From Saprospiraceae bacterium (GTDB lineage: Bacteria; Bacteroidota; Bacteroidia; Chitinophagales; Saprospiraceae), in NCBI GenBank assembly GCA_016722285.1, contig JADKGI010000030.1, positions 248,001-312,000 of the forward strand: a stretch of DNA of 64,000 bases, written 5' to 3'. The translations under genes were made by a program, and so were the position numbers. Position 1 is the first letter of the stretch. Each line of letters opens with the position of its first letter. Shown here one piece after another: positions 28,708 to 38,685 of the stretch. The notes below the pieces were generated by a model. That model was not told the DNA's origin. It saw only the letters and a list, made by a program, of their open reading frames with translations, and searched no databases.

Positions 28708-28764
28708 CACCTATCACAACTTTATATCGTGACCATACTTTTATTTTCAATAAATCCAATCTAA

Positions 28765-31700
28765 ATGAATAGAATATTGTCTATACTTCTTTGTATTTTC
28801 TGCATTTTTGATGGTTCGTCTCAAAATAATAAGATTTACTTTTCTTCATCTCCATGTATCAGTCCCGACGGAAAAACTATCGTATTTACCTACGAAGGGG
28901 ATTTGTGGCAGGTGGCAGCACAGGGTGGGATGGCAATGCGCCTTACTGCTATGGAGGGAGATGAATCCAGAGCAAAATTCTCACCTGATGGCAAATGGAT
29001 TGCTTTTACAGGATCTCAGTATGGAAATCAGGATGTTTATATCATGTCATCTAAGGGTGGCGATGTGCGACAACTTACCTATCATGAAGCATCCGATCAG
29101 GTCGATAGTTGGAGTTGGGATTCTCAAAAAATATATTTCACTTCATCACGATTTAACAGATTTTCAGGTTATACTATAGCTGTCACTGGAGGGACCCCAA
29201 TCAGGCTTTATGATCACTATTTCCATACAGTCCATAATCTAGCTGAGCACCCTAATGGAGAAATATTTTTCAGTGAAACGTCTGAAAGCAAAAATCAGTC
29301 GTACAGGAAGGGTTACAAAGGGCCTTATAATCCAGATATTCAATCATACAATCCGTCAACGGGCGTTTTTAAAAAATATACCAGTTATCAGGGTAAAGAT
29401 ATGTGGCCAACAATTGATCGTGCCGGAAATATCTATTTTGTTTCTGACGAAAAAAACGGACAATATAATCTCTGTACTTTTGATAAAGGAAAGCCGAAAT
29501 ACCTGACTTCATTTAATACATCAATAAGAAATCCTATGGTCAGTGCCGATGGACAGTCTGTTGTTTTCGAAAAGGACTTTCAAATATATTTATATAATGT
29601 AAAGAGTGGCGATACACGTAACGTGCTGATCGAAGCCAATACTTTGCTTACTTCAGGTCAGGATAAGGATTTTGATGTCAAAGGTAAAATTACTTACTTT
29701 GATGTCAGCGAAGATGGGAAAAAACTATCATTTGTTTCTCGTGGTGAATTATTTGTATCGGACATAAAAGGTAAATTTGTGAAGCAAATCTTAACCAATC
29801 CATCCGGTCGTGTCACTGAAGTAAAGTGGATGGCAGACAATAAATCCTTGCTTTTTGCACAGACTACAGAAAATGGATATACTAATATTTTTTCCATCAG
29901 AGCTGATAGCATAGAGCCGGAGAAGCAATGGACAAAAGAAAATCAAAATAACAGGGAGTTGTCTCTAAATAAGGACAGGACAAAAGCAGTTTTTAAGCGG
30001 TAGAAATGATGTTGATATCATTGATTTGAAAAACAAGTCAGTTAAGACTGTAGTAAAAGATGAATTGTGGGGTTTTCAGAACTCGACTCCGTCTTTTTCA
30101 TCAAATGGAGAATATGTGCTTTTTACTGCTAAGAGAAATTTTGAAGAGGATATCTTTGTATATCACATTGAAAATGAAAAACTTATCAACTTGACCAATA
30201 CCGGTATTACTGAGAATAGTCCGGTTTGGTCGCCTGATGGCCGCTATATTTATTTTACTTCCAATAGATTTAGACCTGCATATCCCTTTGGACTTTCTGA
30301 TGGTAGAGTGTACAGGCTACCTTTGGAAAAATTCAACTCTGAATTTAAATCGGACAAATATGTTAAATTATTTGAAGATAAGAGTAAAGAAAAAAAGACG
30401 GATTCATTGTCAAACATCATTAAAAAGGATAGTTTAAGTAATAATGTAAATGATAAATATACAATTGATCTGACAGATATCCTCAATCGAATAGAACTTG
30501 TCAGCCCGGATTTTGGAACCCAGGGTGACGTTTTTGTAACTCAAAAGGAGGACGTGACCATGGCCATTTACCCGTCCAACCATAGTGAAAATGAATATAA
30601 CCTTTGGATGACAACATATTCGCCTTTTGAGAAAACAAAGACAGAAAAAATCGAAGGTGCCAAAACATTTGGAACATTTATAGTGAAGTCTTCTGATAAG
30701 TATTATGCTCTGTTAAGCGGGAATATCAACATATTAAATCTTGAATCCAAAAAATCAGAAAAAATAGATATCAGCTATATTTTCAGAAGAAACCTGAAGT
30801 CAGAGTTCAGCCAGATGTTCACTGAAACCTGGGCAAATGTCAATGAAAACTTTTATAATGAAACTTTTCATGGCCTTGATTGGCAGAAAAAGAGAGACGA
30901 ATATTCGGTATTTGTTCCATACATTCGCTCAAGGTCAGATTTGCGAGTGCTGATTACCGATATGTTAGGCGAACTCAATTCGTCACATACTGGATTTACA
31001 TCATTAGGAGATGAAGAGAAGACGTTCTATTCAGTTTCTACTTTAGGCACCGGTATCGTCTGGGAAAATAAGGATCCATACAAAGTAAGCAGAATAGTTG
31101 CTTTTAGCCCGGCTGATAAAAGAGATATAGACCTTAGATCCGGCGATAAACTTATAGCTGTCAATGGTGTAACATTGGATATGGCACAAAACAGAGAGTA
31201 TTACTTCGCAAAACCATCACTGGATACAGAAACGGATCTGACTTTCCAGCGCAAAGATTCTGTTATTAATGTCAAAATTCATCCCGAATCATATTCAACA
31301 ATTAAAAATCTTTTGTACGATGAGTGGATTGCCGGCAACCAGGAACGGGTTGATACGAAAAGTAATAAAAAAATTGCTTACGCACACATGAAAGATATGG
31401 GGCAGAGCGAATTAAATAAGTTTTTAATAGAAATGACGACCGAAGCTTACAACCGGGATGGATTAATACTTGATATTCGATACAATAACGGAGGTAATGT
31501 GCATGATAACGTTCTTCAGTTTTTAAGTCAAAAACCTTATCTGAAATGGAAATATAGAGAAGGCGCATTAACAATACAGCCAAATTTCACGCCTGCCGGG
31601 AAACCCATAATATTGCTAACTAATGAGCAATCGCTCAGTGATGCTGAAATGACAACAGAAGGGTTTAAAAGACTAGGTCTGGGTAAGATCGTAGGTACTG

Positions 31701-31921
31701 AAACGTATAAATGGATCATTTTTACATCCGGGAAGGCACTTGTGGACGGATCATTTTATAGACTGCCGGCATGGGGATGCTACACTCTGGATGGAAAAAA
31801 TCTTGAAAAAGAAGGCGTTTCTCCTGACATTCGGGTTGATATGGATTTTAAAGACAGATTGGAAAAAAGAGATCCCCAATTGGACAGAGCAATTGCCGAA
31901 ATTCTCAATCAATTAAAATAA
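28765..31921 (+). CDS. Tricorn-type S41 protease with N-terminal beta-propeller, with a one-base insertion
   Basis: Signal peptide at residues 1 to about 19. Residues about 20-620 are WD40-like/TolB-like propeller blades (ISPDGKTIVFTYEGDLW, FSPDGKWIAFTG, WSPDGRYIYFTSNRF). The frame breaks at the T-run 29990-29994; removing one T gives KAVLSGRNDVDIIDL and 1051 residues. Then follow a tricorn core region, a PDZ domain (DLRSGDKLIAVNGVTL) and the S41 catalytic domain: LILDIRYNNGGNVHDN and NEQSLSDAEMTTEGFKRLG, where the serine before DAE is the likely nucleophile. A secreted or periplasmic oligopeptide-degrading protease is expected. Confidence 0.93.
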
Positions 31922-32080
31922 CAAAATGAGGGAATTAAACAAGGATAATTTAGAATCAGAATGATCGGATTTATAAAGTGATTACATCTAAATTTCATTG
32001 TTTTTACATTAAAGTAAATAAATAATGTGATAACTTCGTTTAATATGTAATTTTACACCAGCAATCTCAATACACAAATT

Positions 32081-32383
32081 ATGGCCAAAGAAAAAGGATA
32101 CACCAAAAGAGTTGATTCGAACTCTGCTTCTGGGCAAAAGCAAACATCGTACAACCAAAATTCAGGTGCTGATTTATTATTCGGCAGAAATAATTATAAA
32201 TTTATTATTATTGGTATCGGATTGATCTTCCTGGGTATGGTCTTGATGTCAGGGGGTCATATGCCATCTCCGGATGTTTGGGATGAGTCGCTGATCTATA
32301 GTGCCAGACGGATTACAGTAGCTCCGATTTTGATCCTGGCTGGTCTTTTAGTCAATGTTTACGCGATTTTTGTAAAGAAGTAA
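32081..32383 (+). CDS. DUF3098 family membrane protein
   Basis: 100 residues. A polar N-terminal 30 residues rich in Ser, Asn and Gln is followed by FGRNNYKFIIIGIGLIFLGMVLM, the DUF3098 core, and a second membrane helix ITVAPILILAGLLVNVYAIF. Function unknown. The family is largely confined to Bacteroidota and sits beside ftsX and uppP, which suggests a cell-envelope or division role (inference from neighbourhood). It starts 40 bases before uppP in the same transcript. Confidence 0.88.
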   Translation: MAKEKGYTKRVDSNSASGQKQTSYNQNSGADLLFGRNNYKFIIIGIGLIFLGMVLMSGGHMPSPDVWDESLIYSARRITVAPILILAGLLVNVYAIFVKK

Positions 32384-32422
32384 CCTCAACTTGGTAGCAT
32401 TTCAAAGATTATTGGAGATTTT

Positions 32423-33220
32423 ATGAATGACATTTTAAGTGCTGTGATTCTTGGTATTATCCAGGGGTTGACAGAATTTTTACCGGTAAGTAGTAGTGGT
32501 CATCTCGAACTGGCTAAGTATATATTAGGTGAATCTGCTGTTCCGGCCGAAAGCCTGATGATGACCGTAGTCCTTCATTTTGGAACAGCATTGGCAACTG
32601 TGTATGTATTCAGAAAAGAAATTCTGAATATTATTTTGAAGTTTTTTACAAAAGATGGGCAAGAAGAAAAAACATTTATCTATAAAATCGCCCTTTCTAT
32701 GATACCTGCTGCATTGGTTGGTATTTTATTGGACAAACAAATTGAAGAACTATTCACTCAGAACATTTTACTTGTATGCGCCATGCTTATTGTAACCGGC
32801 CTTCTATTATTTTTAGCCGACAGCTCCAAATTTACAGGTCAGGATGTAACGTATCCGAATGCCCTTAAGATAGGTATTGCACAGGCGATCGCCATTATAC
32901 CGGGAATCAGCCGATCAGGCGCGACTATCTCCACTTCTATGATGTTGGGAGTGGACCGGACTAAAGCCGCTGAATTTTCATTTCTAATGGTAGTACCATT
33001 GATATTCGGTAAGATCGCTAAAGATCTGTTAGATGGGGAGTTTACAGCACATACTTTTTCCTATACCACTCTGAGTGCCGGCTTCGTGGCATCTTTTATT
33101 ACAGGCATATTTGCGTGTACCTGGATGATTGGTTTGGTCCGAAAAAGTCAGCTTAGTTATTTTGCCTGGTATTGCATTATTATTGGAATAACCGGAGTTG
33201 CTTATGCCATTTTCACCTGA
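32423..33220 (+). CDS. uppP: Undecaprenyl-diphosphate phosphatase
   Basis: 265 residues, about eight helices. The two BacA/UppP signature motifs are present: QGLTEFLPVSSSGHLE at about 14-29 and PGISRSGATISTSMMLG at about 159-175. The enzyme dephosphorylates undecaprenyl diphosphate to recycle the lipid carrier for peptidoglycan and other wall polymers. Its end overlaps the start of truB by 23 bases (33198-33220). Confidence 0.97.
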   Translation: MNDILSAVILGIIQGLTEFLPVSSSGHLELAKYILGESAVPAESLMMTVVLHFGTALATVYVFRKEILNIILKFFTKDGQEEKTFIYKIALSMIPAALVGILLDKQIEELFTQNILLVCAMLIVTGLLLFLADSSKFTGQDVTYPNALKIGIAQAIAIIPGISRSGATISTSMMLGVDRTKAAEFSFLMVVPLIFGKIAKDLLDGEFTAHTFSYTTLSAGFVASFITGIFACTWMIGLVRKSQLSYFAWYCIIIGITGVAYAIFT

Positions 33221-33956
33221 GCAGGTTATTACCCGGCATTTTCTTCCCGAAAAAGTTGACTTTATCAGTGGTGTGGTCATGCTGATTGACAAACCTGCAG
33301 GCTGGACATCATTTGACGTAGTCAACAAGATCAGATTTAAGCTCAGGTATGGACTCAATACCAAAAAAATAAAGGTCGGTCATGCTGGTACGCTTGACCC
33401 GATGGCCACAGGTTTGCTGTTGGTTTGCACTGGTAAATTAACAAAGAAGATTGATTTACTTCAAGGTGAAGATAAAGCTTATAGTGGCACTATGAAAATT
33501 GGTGCTACCACACCAACTTATGATGCAGAAAGCGACCCGGATGAATTATATGCTACAGATCATATTATACCTGATTTGATACATAAGAGTAGAGCTGAAT
33601 TTATAGGGTATCAAATGCAGGTTCCACCCATTTATTCAGCTTTGAAAATTGAAGGTAAACCAGCTTATAATTTGGCACGTCGCGGAAAAGATATTATCAT
33701 GAAAGCGAGACCAGTCACTATTCACACCTTTGATATCTTGAATAATGACTTGAGTGCACTTCGTTTTTTTGTAAATTGTGGGAAAGGCACTTATATTAGA
33801 TCATTGGTATTTGATTTTGGAAAAAAATTGGATTCAGGTGCCTATTTGACATCTTTGCGTCGCGAAACTATTGGGTATTATACTGTAAATGACGCCTTAG
33901 ATATAGAAATGGCAACGGACTATATAGAAAAGGCAACTCAAGACATATTGAAATAA
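33198..33956 (+). CDS. truB: tRNA pseudouridine-55 synthase TruB
   Basis: 252 residues. GWTSFDVVNKIR and KVGHAGTLDPMATGLLLVCTG contain the catalytic aspartate and family signature; VPPIYSALKIEGKPAYNLARRG and the C-terminal KGTYIRSLV motif follow. TruB makes pseudouridine 55 in the T-loop of tRNAs. The start overlaps uppP by 23 bases, so translation is probably coupled, as in many relatives. An internal Met at 33279 (near VMLIDKPAGWTS) would be the start by comparison with shorter family members, so the first residues are uncertain. Confidence 0.95.
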   Translation: MLMPFSPEQVITRHFLPEKVDFISGVVMLIDKPAGWTSFDVVNKIRFKLRYGLNTKKIKVGHAGTLDPMATGLLLVCTGKLTKKIDLLQGEDKAYSGTMKIGATTPTYDAESDPDELYATDHIIPDLIHKSRAEFIGYQMQVPPIYSALKIEGKPAYNLARRGKDIIMKARPVTIHTFDILNNDLSALRFFVNCGKGTYIRSLVFDFGKKLDSGAYLTSLRRETIGYYTVNDALDIEMATDYIEKATQDILK

Positions 33957-34239
33957 GTAAAACAGTATTTCTTGGATGATATTTAATTCCATTTTATCGG
34001 TCTGATTTTCAATGGCTTGTCTAGGAATTAACAATATTTTTTTAAATGACTGCCATACCTATTAAAATACCCATATTTCCTGAGTAATCCATTTTAAAGC
34101 TTTTATTTCTTTTAATTTTCATATTGGACCCATATTGTTTTAATCATCGAGGGAGTTCAATTATGATTTAAATTTATATCTAATCATAGACATTTTGCGT
34201 TAATATGGTTATCTTGTGCCGAATTAATCCCCCCATAAT
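33957..34239. other. Intergenic region truB-folD
   Basis: 283 bases, A/T-rich, no coding frame of note, no strong hairpin and no exact TANNTTTG element. I see only a weak relative (TTATCTTG at about 34208) that may promote folD. Confidence 0.35.
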
Positions 34240-35121
34240 ATGAAATTAATTGACGGAAAAGCGGTAGCTGAAGAAATAAAAATACACTGGAAACAAGAGG
34301 TAATTGAATACAAAAACAAATCCGGGAGAGTTCCACATCTGGCTGCCATTCTTGTAGGGGATAATGCTGCCAGCGAATCTTATGTCGGAAATAAAGTAAA
34401 ATCATGTGCTCAGGTCGGATTTCAATCCACTTTGATCAAAATGGAATCAGATGTCACCGAAGAAGAGCTGCTTGATGAGATAGAAAAGTTAAACAATGAT
34501 CAGGATATAGACGGCTTTATTGTCCAATTGCCATTACCTAAGCATATTGATGAGGTAAAAGTAATACTTGCGATTGATTATAAAAAAGATGTCGATGGCT
34601 TTCATCCCGTTAATTTTGGCAGGATGGCTCAGGGGCTTCCCTGTTATTTGCCCGCTACTCCTTATGGGATAACACTGCTTCTGGAAAGATATAATATTGA
34701 AACTTCCGGAAAACATGTCGTAGTGGTGGGTAGAAGCAATATAGTAGGTACTCCCATCAGTATCTTATTGTCCAGAAAATCACCAGCCGGGGACGCTACT
34801 GTTACTTTGACTCATAGTAGAACGAAAAACATTTCAATCATCGTATCCCGTGCAGATATTGTCATTTCAGCTATAGGTATTCCAAATTTCATCACAGAAG
34901 ATATGATAAAAGAAGGTGCCGTAGTCATCGATGTCGGCATCAACAGGATAGAAGATGAAACCATGGCTAAAGGTTCAAGACTGGTCGGGGATGTAGATTT
35001 TAACAGGGTTAAAAACAAATGCAGCTTTATCACTCCCGTGCCTGGGGGAGTGGGACCGATGACAGTTATGGGGCTATTACTTAATACTTTTAAGTCGGCT
35101 AAAAAGGAAATTTATTCCTAA
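34240..35121 (+). CDS. folD: Bifunctional methylenetetrahydrofolate dehydrogenase/cyclohydrolase FolD
   Basis: 293 residues, normal length. Motifs: SYVGNKVKSC with the catalytic lysine, GFIVQLPLPKHID, PATPYGITLLL, NADP-binding VVVGRSNIVGTPISILL, VIDVGINR and the C-terminal TPVPGGVGPMTVMGLL. It interconverts 5,10-methylene-THF, methenyl-THF and 10-formyl-THF in the cytoplasm. It is 15 bases before prmA on the same strand, so the two are probably co-transcribed. Confidence 0.98.
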   Translation: MKLIDGKAVAEEIKIHWKQEVIEYKNKSGRVPHLAAILVGDNAASESYVGNKVKSCAQVGFQSTLIKMESDVTEEELLDEIEKLNNDQDIDGFIVQLPLPKHIDEVKVILAIDYKKDVDGFHPVNFGRMAQGLPCYLPATPYGITLLLERYNIETSGKHVVVVGRSNIVGTPISILLSRKSPAGDATVTLTHSRTKNISIIVSRADIVISAIGIPNFITEDMIKEGAVVIDVGINRIEDETMAKGSRLVGDVDFNRVKNKCSFITPVPGGVGPMTVMGLLLNTFKSAKKEIYS

Positions 35122-35136
35122 ATTATAATAAGGCAA

Positions 35137-35952
35137 ATGGAAATATATTACGGCTTGAAAGTGGATCGGGCTGATGAGATACTTATAGCATTTTTGACTC
35201 AATTTGAATTTGAATCATTTGAAGAAAATGACGATCACTTCATAGGGTACATCAAAAAATCGAATCTGACTGATGAAACCAGAATTGAAGTGGAAGGGCT
35301 GTTAACGGAACATGAAGTTACTTTCAATTTTTACGAAATCGAACCCCAAAATTGGAATGAGATATGGGAAGCATCTTTTCAGCCGGTCATAGTAGGCAAC
35401 TTTTGTCAGGTGCGGGCAGATTTCCATCCTTCAAAAGATGATATCAGATACGACCTTATTATTAATCCAAAAATGGCTTTTGGTACAGGGCATCATGCTA
35501 CCACACACATGATGATAGAAAAAATGGCAGATATCCCCTTTAATGAAAAAAAAGTTTTTGATTTTGGTTGCGGGACCGGCATTCTTGCAATTCTGGCATC
35601 AAAACTTGGTGCAGATAAAATTGATGCCTTAGATATTGAATATGAATCTTATATGAATACTATCGAGAATGCTTCCATAAATCAAGTCAAAAATATCAAA
35701 GCATTCGAAGGTGACCTGGATATAATTATTGGTGATAATTATGATATTATTCTGGCCAATATCAATCGGAATATATTGGTTCAAAATGCAAATGTTTTGG
35801 TTGGGAAATTGGCGGTAAGCGGTAAATTACTTCTTTCAGGCATTCTCGAAGAAGATGCAGATTCCGTCCTAAAGTCTTATGCTGTATTTGGACTTAAAAA
35901 TCAGAGCCAATTATCCAGAGATGGGTGGGTGTGCCTTTTGATGACCCAATAA
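35137..35952 (+). CDS. prmA: Ribosomal protein L11 methyltransferase
   Basis: 271 residues. A small N-terminal substrate-binding domain (about 1-90) is followed by a SAM methyltransferase fold: NPKMAFGTGHHATTHMM, the SAM loop FDFGCGTGILAILASKLGA, an acidic DALDIE strand and ILANINRNIL (the NPPY-like position). PrmA trimethylates ribosomal protein L11. It follows folD by 15 bases and converges on tyrS. Confidence 0.95.
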   Translation: MEIYYGLKVDRADEILIAFLTQFEFESFEENDDHFIGYIKKSNLTDETRIEVEGLLTEHEVTFNFYEIEPQNWNEIWEASFQPVIVGNFCQVRADFHPSKDDIRYDLIINPKMAFGTGHHATTHMMIEKMADIPFNEKKVFDFGCGTGILAILASKLGADKIDALDIEYESYMNTIENASINQVKNIKAFEGDLDIIIGDNYDIILANINRNILVQNANVLVGKLAVSGKLLLSGILEEDADSVLKSYAVFGLKNQSQLSRDGWVCLLMTQ

Positions 35953-35996
35953 ATTTAGTAAAAAAAATCATAAAAGCCAATTGAAATCATAACTCT

Positions 35997-37271
35997 CTAA
36001 TCTTCCACTTTAAGCATATACTTATTCTTCTTTCCATTTTCGACCATGATGTACTTATCATGAAGTAAATCTCTATCAGTTACGGTATATTCGTGCGTAG
36101 TAATCTTATTTTTATTCAGAGTAATAGCATTATTCTGAATCGCTTTTCTCACTTCAGATTTTGACGAAAGAATTCCAGTCTCTGTCAGCAAATCCCCAAT
36201 GTTAATCGTGTCCTTCAGAGAGGTATTTGATATAGCCGGAGATGGTATTTCCTGTGAAATAGTGATCAATTCATCTTTTGACATTTTCTTTAAGGATGTT
36301 GAGTCAGCTTCTTTACTGAACAAAATGTTACTCACAGCCATTACAGATTCGAAATCATGGTCCGAGTGTACCCTCCTTGTCAACTCTTCTGCAAGTATTG
36401 ATTTTAAGATTCTTGGATTATCTTTATACTGACCTTCAAGGGATACAACTTCATTTTGTGAAAGCAATGTAAAATATCTGAAAAATTTAGGCAGATCTCT
36501 ATCATCACAATTTATCCAAAACTGATAAAACCTGTACGCTGATGTTAAATTTGGATCTAACCATAGATTGCCCTGTTCAGACTTTCCAAATTTGGTTCCA
36601 TCTGCTTTTGTTAGTAGAGGAGTAGTGACGGCAAATGCTTTCCCATCTGTATTTCTTCTGATAAATTCTGTTCCCGATGTTATATTTCCCCATTGGTCTG
36701 AGCCACCCATTTGAAGAATACAGTCATGTTTTTGATATAAAACCTGAAAGTCATAAGATTGCAAAAGTTGATAACTAAATTCAGTAAATGACAGCCCGCT
36801 ATCCAATCGGTTTTTTACTGAATCTTTTGACATCATATAATTAACCGTCAGGGTTTTTCCAACATCCCGAAGAAAGTCCAGTACATTCATATTATTATAA
36901 AAATCCAGATTATTTACAATAATAGCAGCATTAGGACCTTCAAAACTCAGGAATTTTTTTACCTGAATTTTCTGAAATTCAAGATTATTGTCAAGTTCAT
37001 CAAATGATTTCAATTCTCTTTCTTTGTCCTTACCTGAAGGATCACCAATTCTCCCGGTTGCGCCACCCATGAGTACTATAGGCGTGTGCCCGGATAATTG
37101 GAATAGTCTTAATAACATTATCTGGACATAATTACCTATTGTCATACTGGGAGCAGTGGGGTCGAAACCTATATATCCCAATATTTTTTTGCTTTTGAGC
37201 ACATCTTCGACTCCCGGAGTCATATCATGGAGCATTCCGCGCCATCTCAGTTCTTCTATAAAGTTTAACAT
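35997..37271 (-). CDS. tyrS: Tyrosyl-tRNA synthetase
   Basis: 424 residues from the ATG at 37271 (MLNFIEELRWRGMLHD), matching the family N-terminus. YIGFDPTAPSMTIGNYVQI holds the HIGH-equivalent. VLMGGATGRIGDPSGK, LQMGGSDQWGNITSGTEFIRR and GTKFGKSEQGNLWLD (the KMSKS-equivalent KFGKS) follow. A C-terminal S4 domain (LLTETGILSSKSEVRKAIQNNAITLN) binds tRNA. The frame extends upstream and an in-frame ATG at 37295 (MSKRNQVF) is an alternative start 24 bases earlier; the much longer frame to 37619 is incidental antisense to the permease gene. Confidence 0.97.
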   Translation of the reverse strand: MLNFIEELRWRGMLHDMTPGVEDVLKSKKILGYIGFDPTAPSMTIGNYVQIMLLRLFQLSGHTPIVLMGGATGRIGDPSGKDKERELKSFDELDNNLEFQKIQVKKFLSFEGPNAAIIVNNLDFYNNMNVLDFLRDVGKTLTVNYMMSKDSVKNRLDSGLSFTEFSYQLLQSYDFQVLYQKHDCILQMGGSDQWGNITSGTEFIRRNTDGKAFAVTTPLLTKADGTKFGKSEQGNLWLDPNLTSAYRFYQFWINCDDRDLPKFFRYFTLLSQNEVVSLEGQYKDNPRILKSILAEELTRRVHSDHDFESVMAVSNILFSKEADSTSLKKMSKDELITISQEIPSPAISNTSLKDTINIGDLLTETGILSSKSEVRKAIQNNAITLNKNKITTHEYTVTDRDLLHDKYIMVENGKKNKYMLKVED

Positions 37272-37319
37272 AAAAACCTGATTGCGTTTGGACATTTCAT
37301 AATAACTTGTGAAAACTTG

Positions 37320-37327
37320 TATTTTTG
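37320..37327 (+). promoter_or_regulatory. Candidate -7 element for the LolC/E-type permease
   Basis: TATTTTTG matches TANNTTTG and lies 53 bases before the ATG at 37381. It is interlocked with the opposite-strand tyrS element at 37341-37348. Confidence 0.5.
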
Positions 37328-37340
37328 CAATTTTAAGCCG

Positions 37341-37348
37341 CAAAAGTA
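37341..37348 (-). promoter_or_regulatory. Candidate -7 element for tyrS
   Basis: Read on the minus strand this is TACTTTTG, an exact TANNTTTG match, 45 bases before the ATG at 37295 and 69 before the one at 37271. Each of the two facing elements lies inside the predicted early transcript of the other. Confidence 0.5.
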
Positions 37349-37380
37349 GGTTATTTACCTGAAAGAATTGAAGAGCCCGG

Positions 37381-38682
37381 ATGAATATTGAACATTTTAT
37401 AGCAAAAAGGATATCTGTTGCAAATAGTGGTTCCTTTACGAGAGTGATCGTAAGGATTGCTATTGCAGCTATTGCTGTGAGCCTTTCCGTGATGATTTTG
37501 ACGACTTCGATCATTTCCGGTTTCAAATCTGAGATAACAAATAAGATTTTTGGATTTTGGGGCCATATACACATTACGGATAGTAATATCAACAGAAGTT
37601 TTGAATTGACACCAATCAATAAAACTGATAAGCACTATGATGCCATTAGGAATATTAAAAAATTAGAGTATCAATCAGATGACAAGAATGACGGGGCACC
37701 TGTCAAAAGAAATGCGGCAGATAGAGTCACGATAGGTGGTGTGAAGGGAGTTCATCCTTACATCATCCTTCCCGGGTTACTCAGTACTAAAAAGAGTTTT
37801 CATGGGATGCTGCTCAAAGGTGTTGATCAAAATTATGATTGGAACAGAATGAGACCCTTTATAGTGGATGGCAAAGTGATATCTTTTAAAGAGGATACTG
37901 CCTCATCAGAGATATTATTGTCAAAGAACATTGCTGACAAAATGGCCGTAAAAACCGGGGATAAGGTGATATTAAGTTTTATCAGAGATAATCAGCAGAT
38001 AAAAAGAAGATTGCAGATAAGTGGCATCTATAATACAGGCCTTGAAGAGTACGATAAAAGATTTGGTATAGTTGATATCAGAAAATTGCAGGAAATATTG
38101 GGATGGCCTGCTACAGATGTACAAGGCATGGAAGTGGTGCTCGATGATTTTCGTGATATGGATGTGATTTCTGACTATATATACTATGAATTGTTACCGC
38201 AAAAATTTTATGCCGAGTCCATCAGAGCTAAATTTCCATCAATATTTGAATGGTTGGGCCTTCAGGATATAAATGAAAAAATCATACTTGAGCTTATGAT
38301 CATCGTAGCTATCATTAATATGATTACCGTATTATTGATTCTTATTCTTGAAAGAACTCAAATGATAGGGATACTGAAATCTTTAGGTATGAATAATTGG
38401 AACATAAGAAAAATTTTTCTGTACAATGCTGGATATATTATTTTTTACGGCTTGCTGATAGGAAATTCTGTAGGGCTATGTATTGCATTCCTGCAAAAAC
38501 ATTTTAAGTTTATCACTCTGGATGAGGCAAATTATTATCTGAGTACTGCGCCTATTCAAATAAATTGGACAACCATACTGATACTAAATTTAAGCACATT
38601 TCTTATTACTGTTATTGCCCTGATATTGCCTACGCTATTGGTTACCCGTATTACTCCTGTGCGCGCTTTGAGATTTGAGTAA
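37381..38682 (+). CDS. ABC transporter permease, LolC/LolE (FtsX/MacB) type
   Basis: 433 residues. The N-terminus MNIEHFIAKRI and one helix (about 24-46) lead into a large periplasmic domain; three helices follow at the C-terminus in the FtsX-like domain (ILERTQMIGILKSLGMNNWNIRKIFLYNAG and the end LVTRITPVRALRFE). This is the topology of lipoprotein-releasing permeases. With an ATPase such as LolD it would extract lipoproteins from the inner membrane. The ATPase gene is not adjacent. Other FtsX-like exporters are possible. The start is 53 bases after a -7 element. Confidence 0.88.
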   Translation: MNIEHFIAKRISVANSGSFTRVIVRIAIAAIAVSLSVMILTTSIISGFKSEITNKIFGFWGHIHITDSNINRSFELTPINKTDKHYDAIRNIKKLEYQSDDKNDGAPVKRNAADRVTIGGVKGVHPYIILPGLLSTKKSFHGMLLKGVDQNYDWNRMRPFIVDGKVISFKEDTASSEILLSKNIADKMAVKTGDKVILSFIRDNQQIKRRLQISGIYNTGLEEYDKRFGIVDIRKLQEILGWPATDVQGMEVVLDDFRDMDVISDYIYYELLPQKFYAESIRAKFPSIFEWLGLQDINEKIILELMIIVAIINMITVLLILILERTQMIGILKSLGMNNWNIRKIFLYNAGYIIFYGLLIGNSVGLCIAFLQKHFKFITLDEANYYLSTAPIQINWTTILILNLSTFLITVIALILPTLLVTRITPVRALRFE

Positions 38683-38685
38683 ATT

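Noticed and set aside
37293..37619. Longer tyrS reaching 37619
   Set aside because: The extra residues are antisense to the start of the permease gene and unlike any TyrS; the motif-bearing region starts at 37271 or at most 37295.
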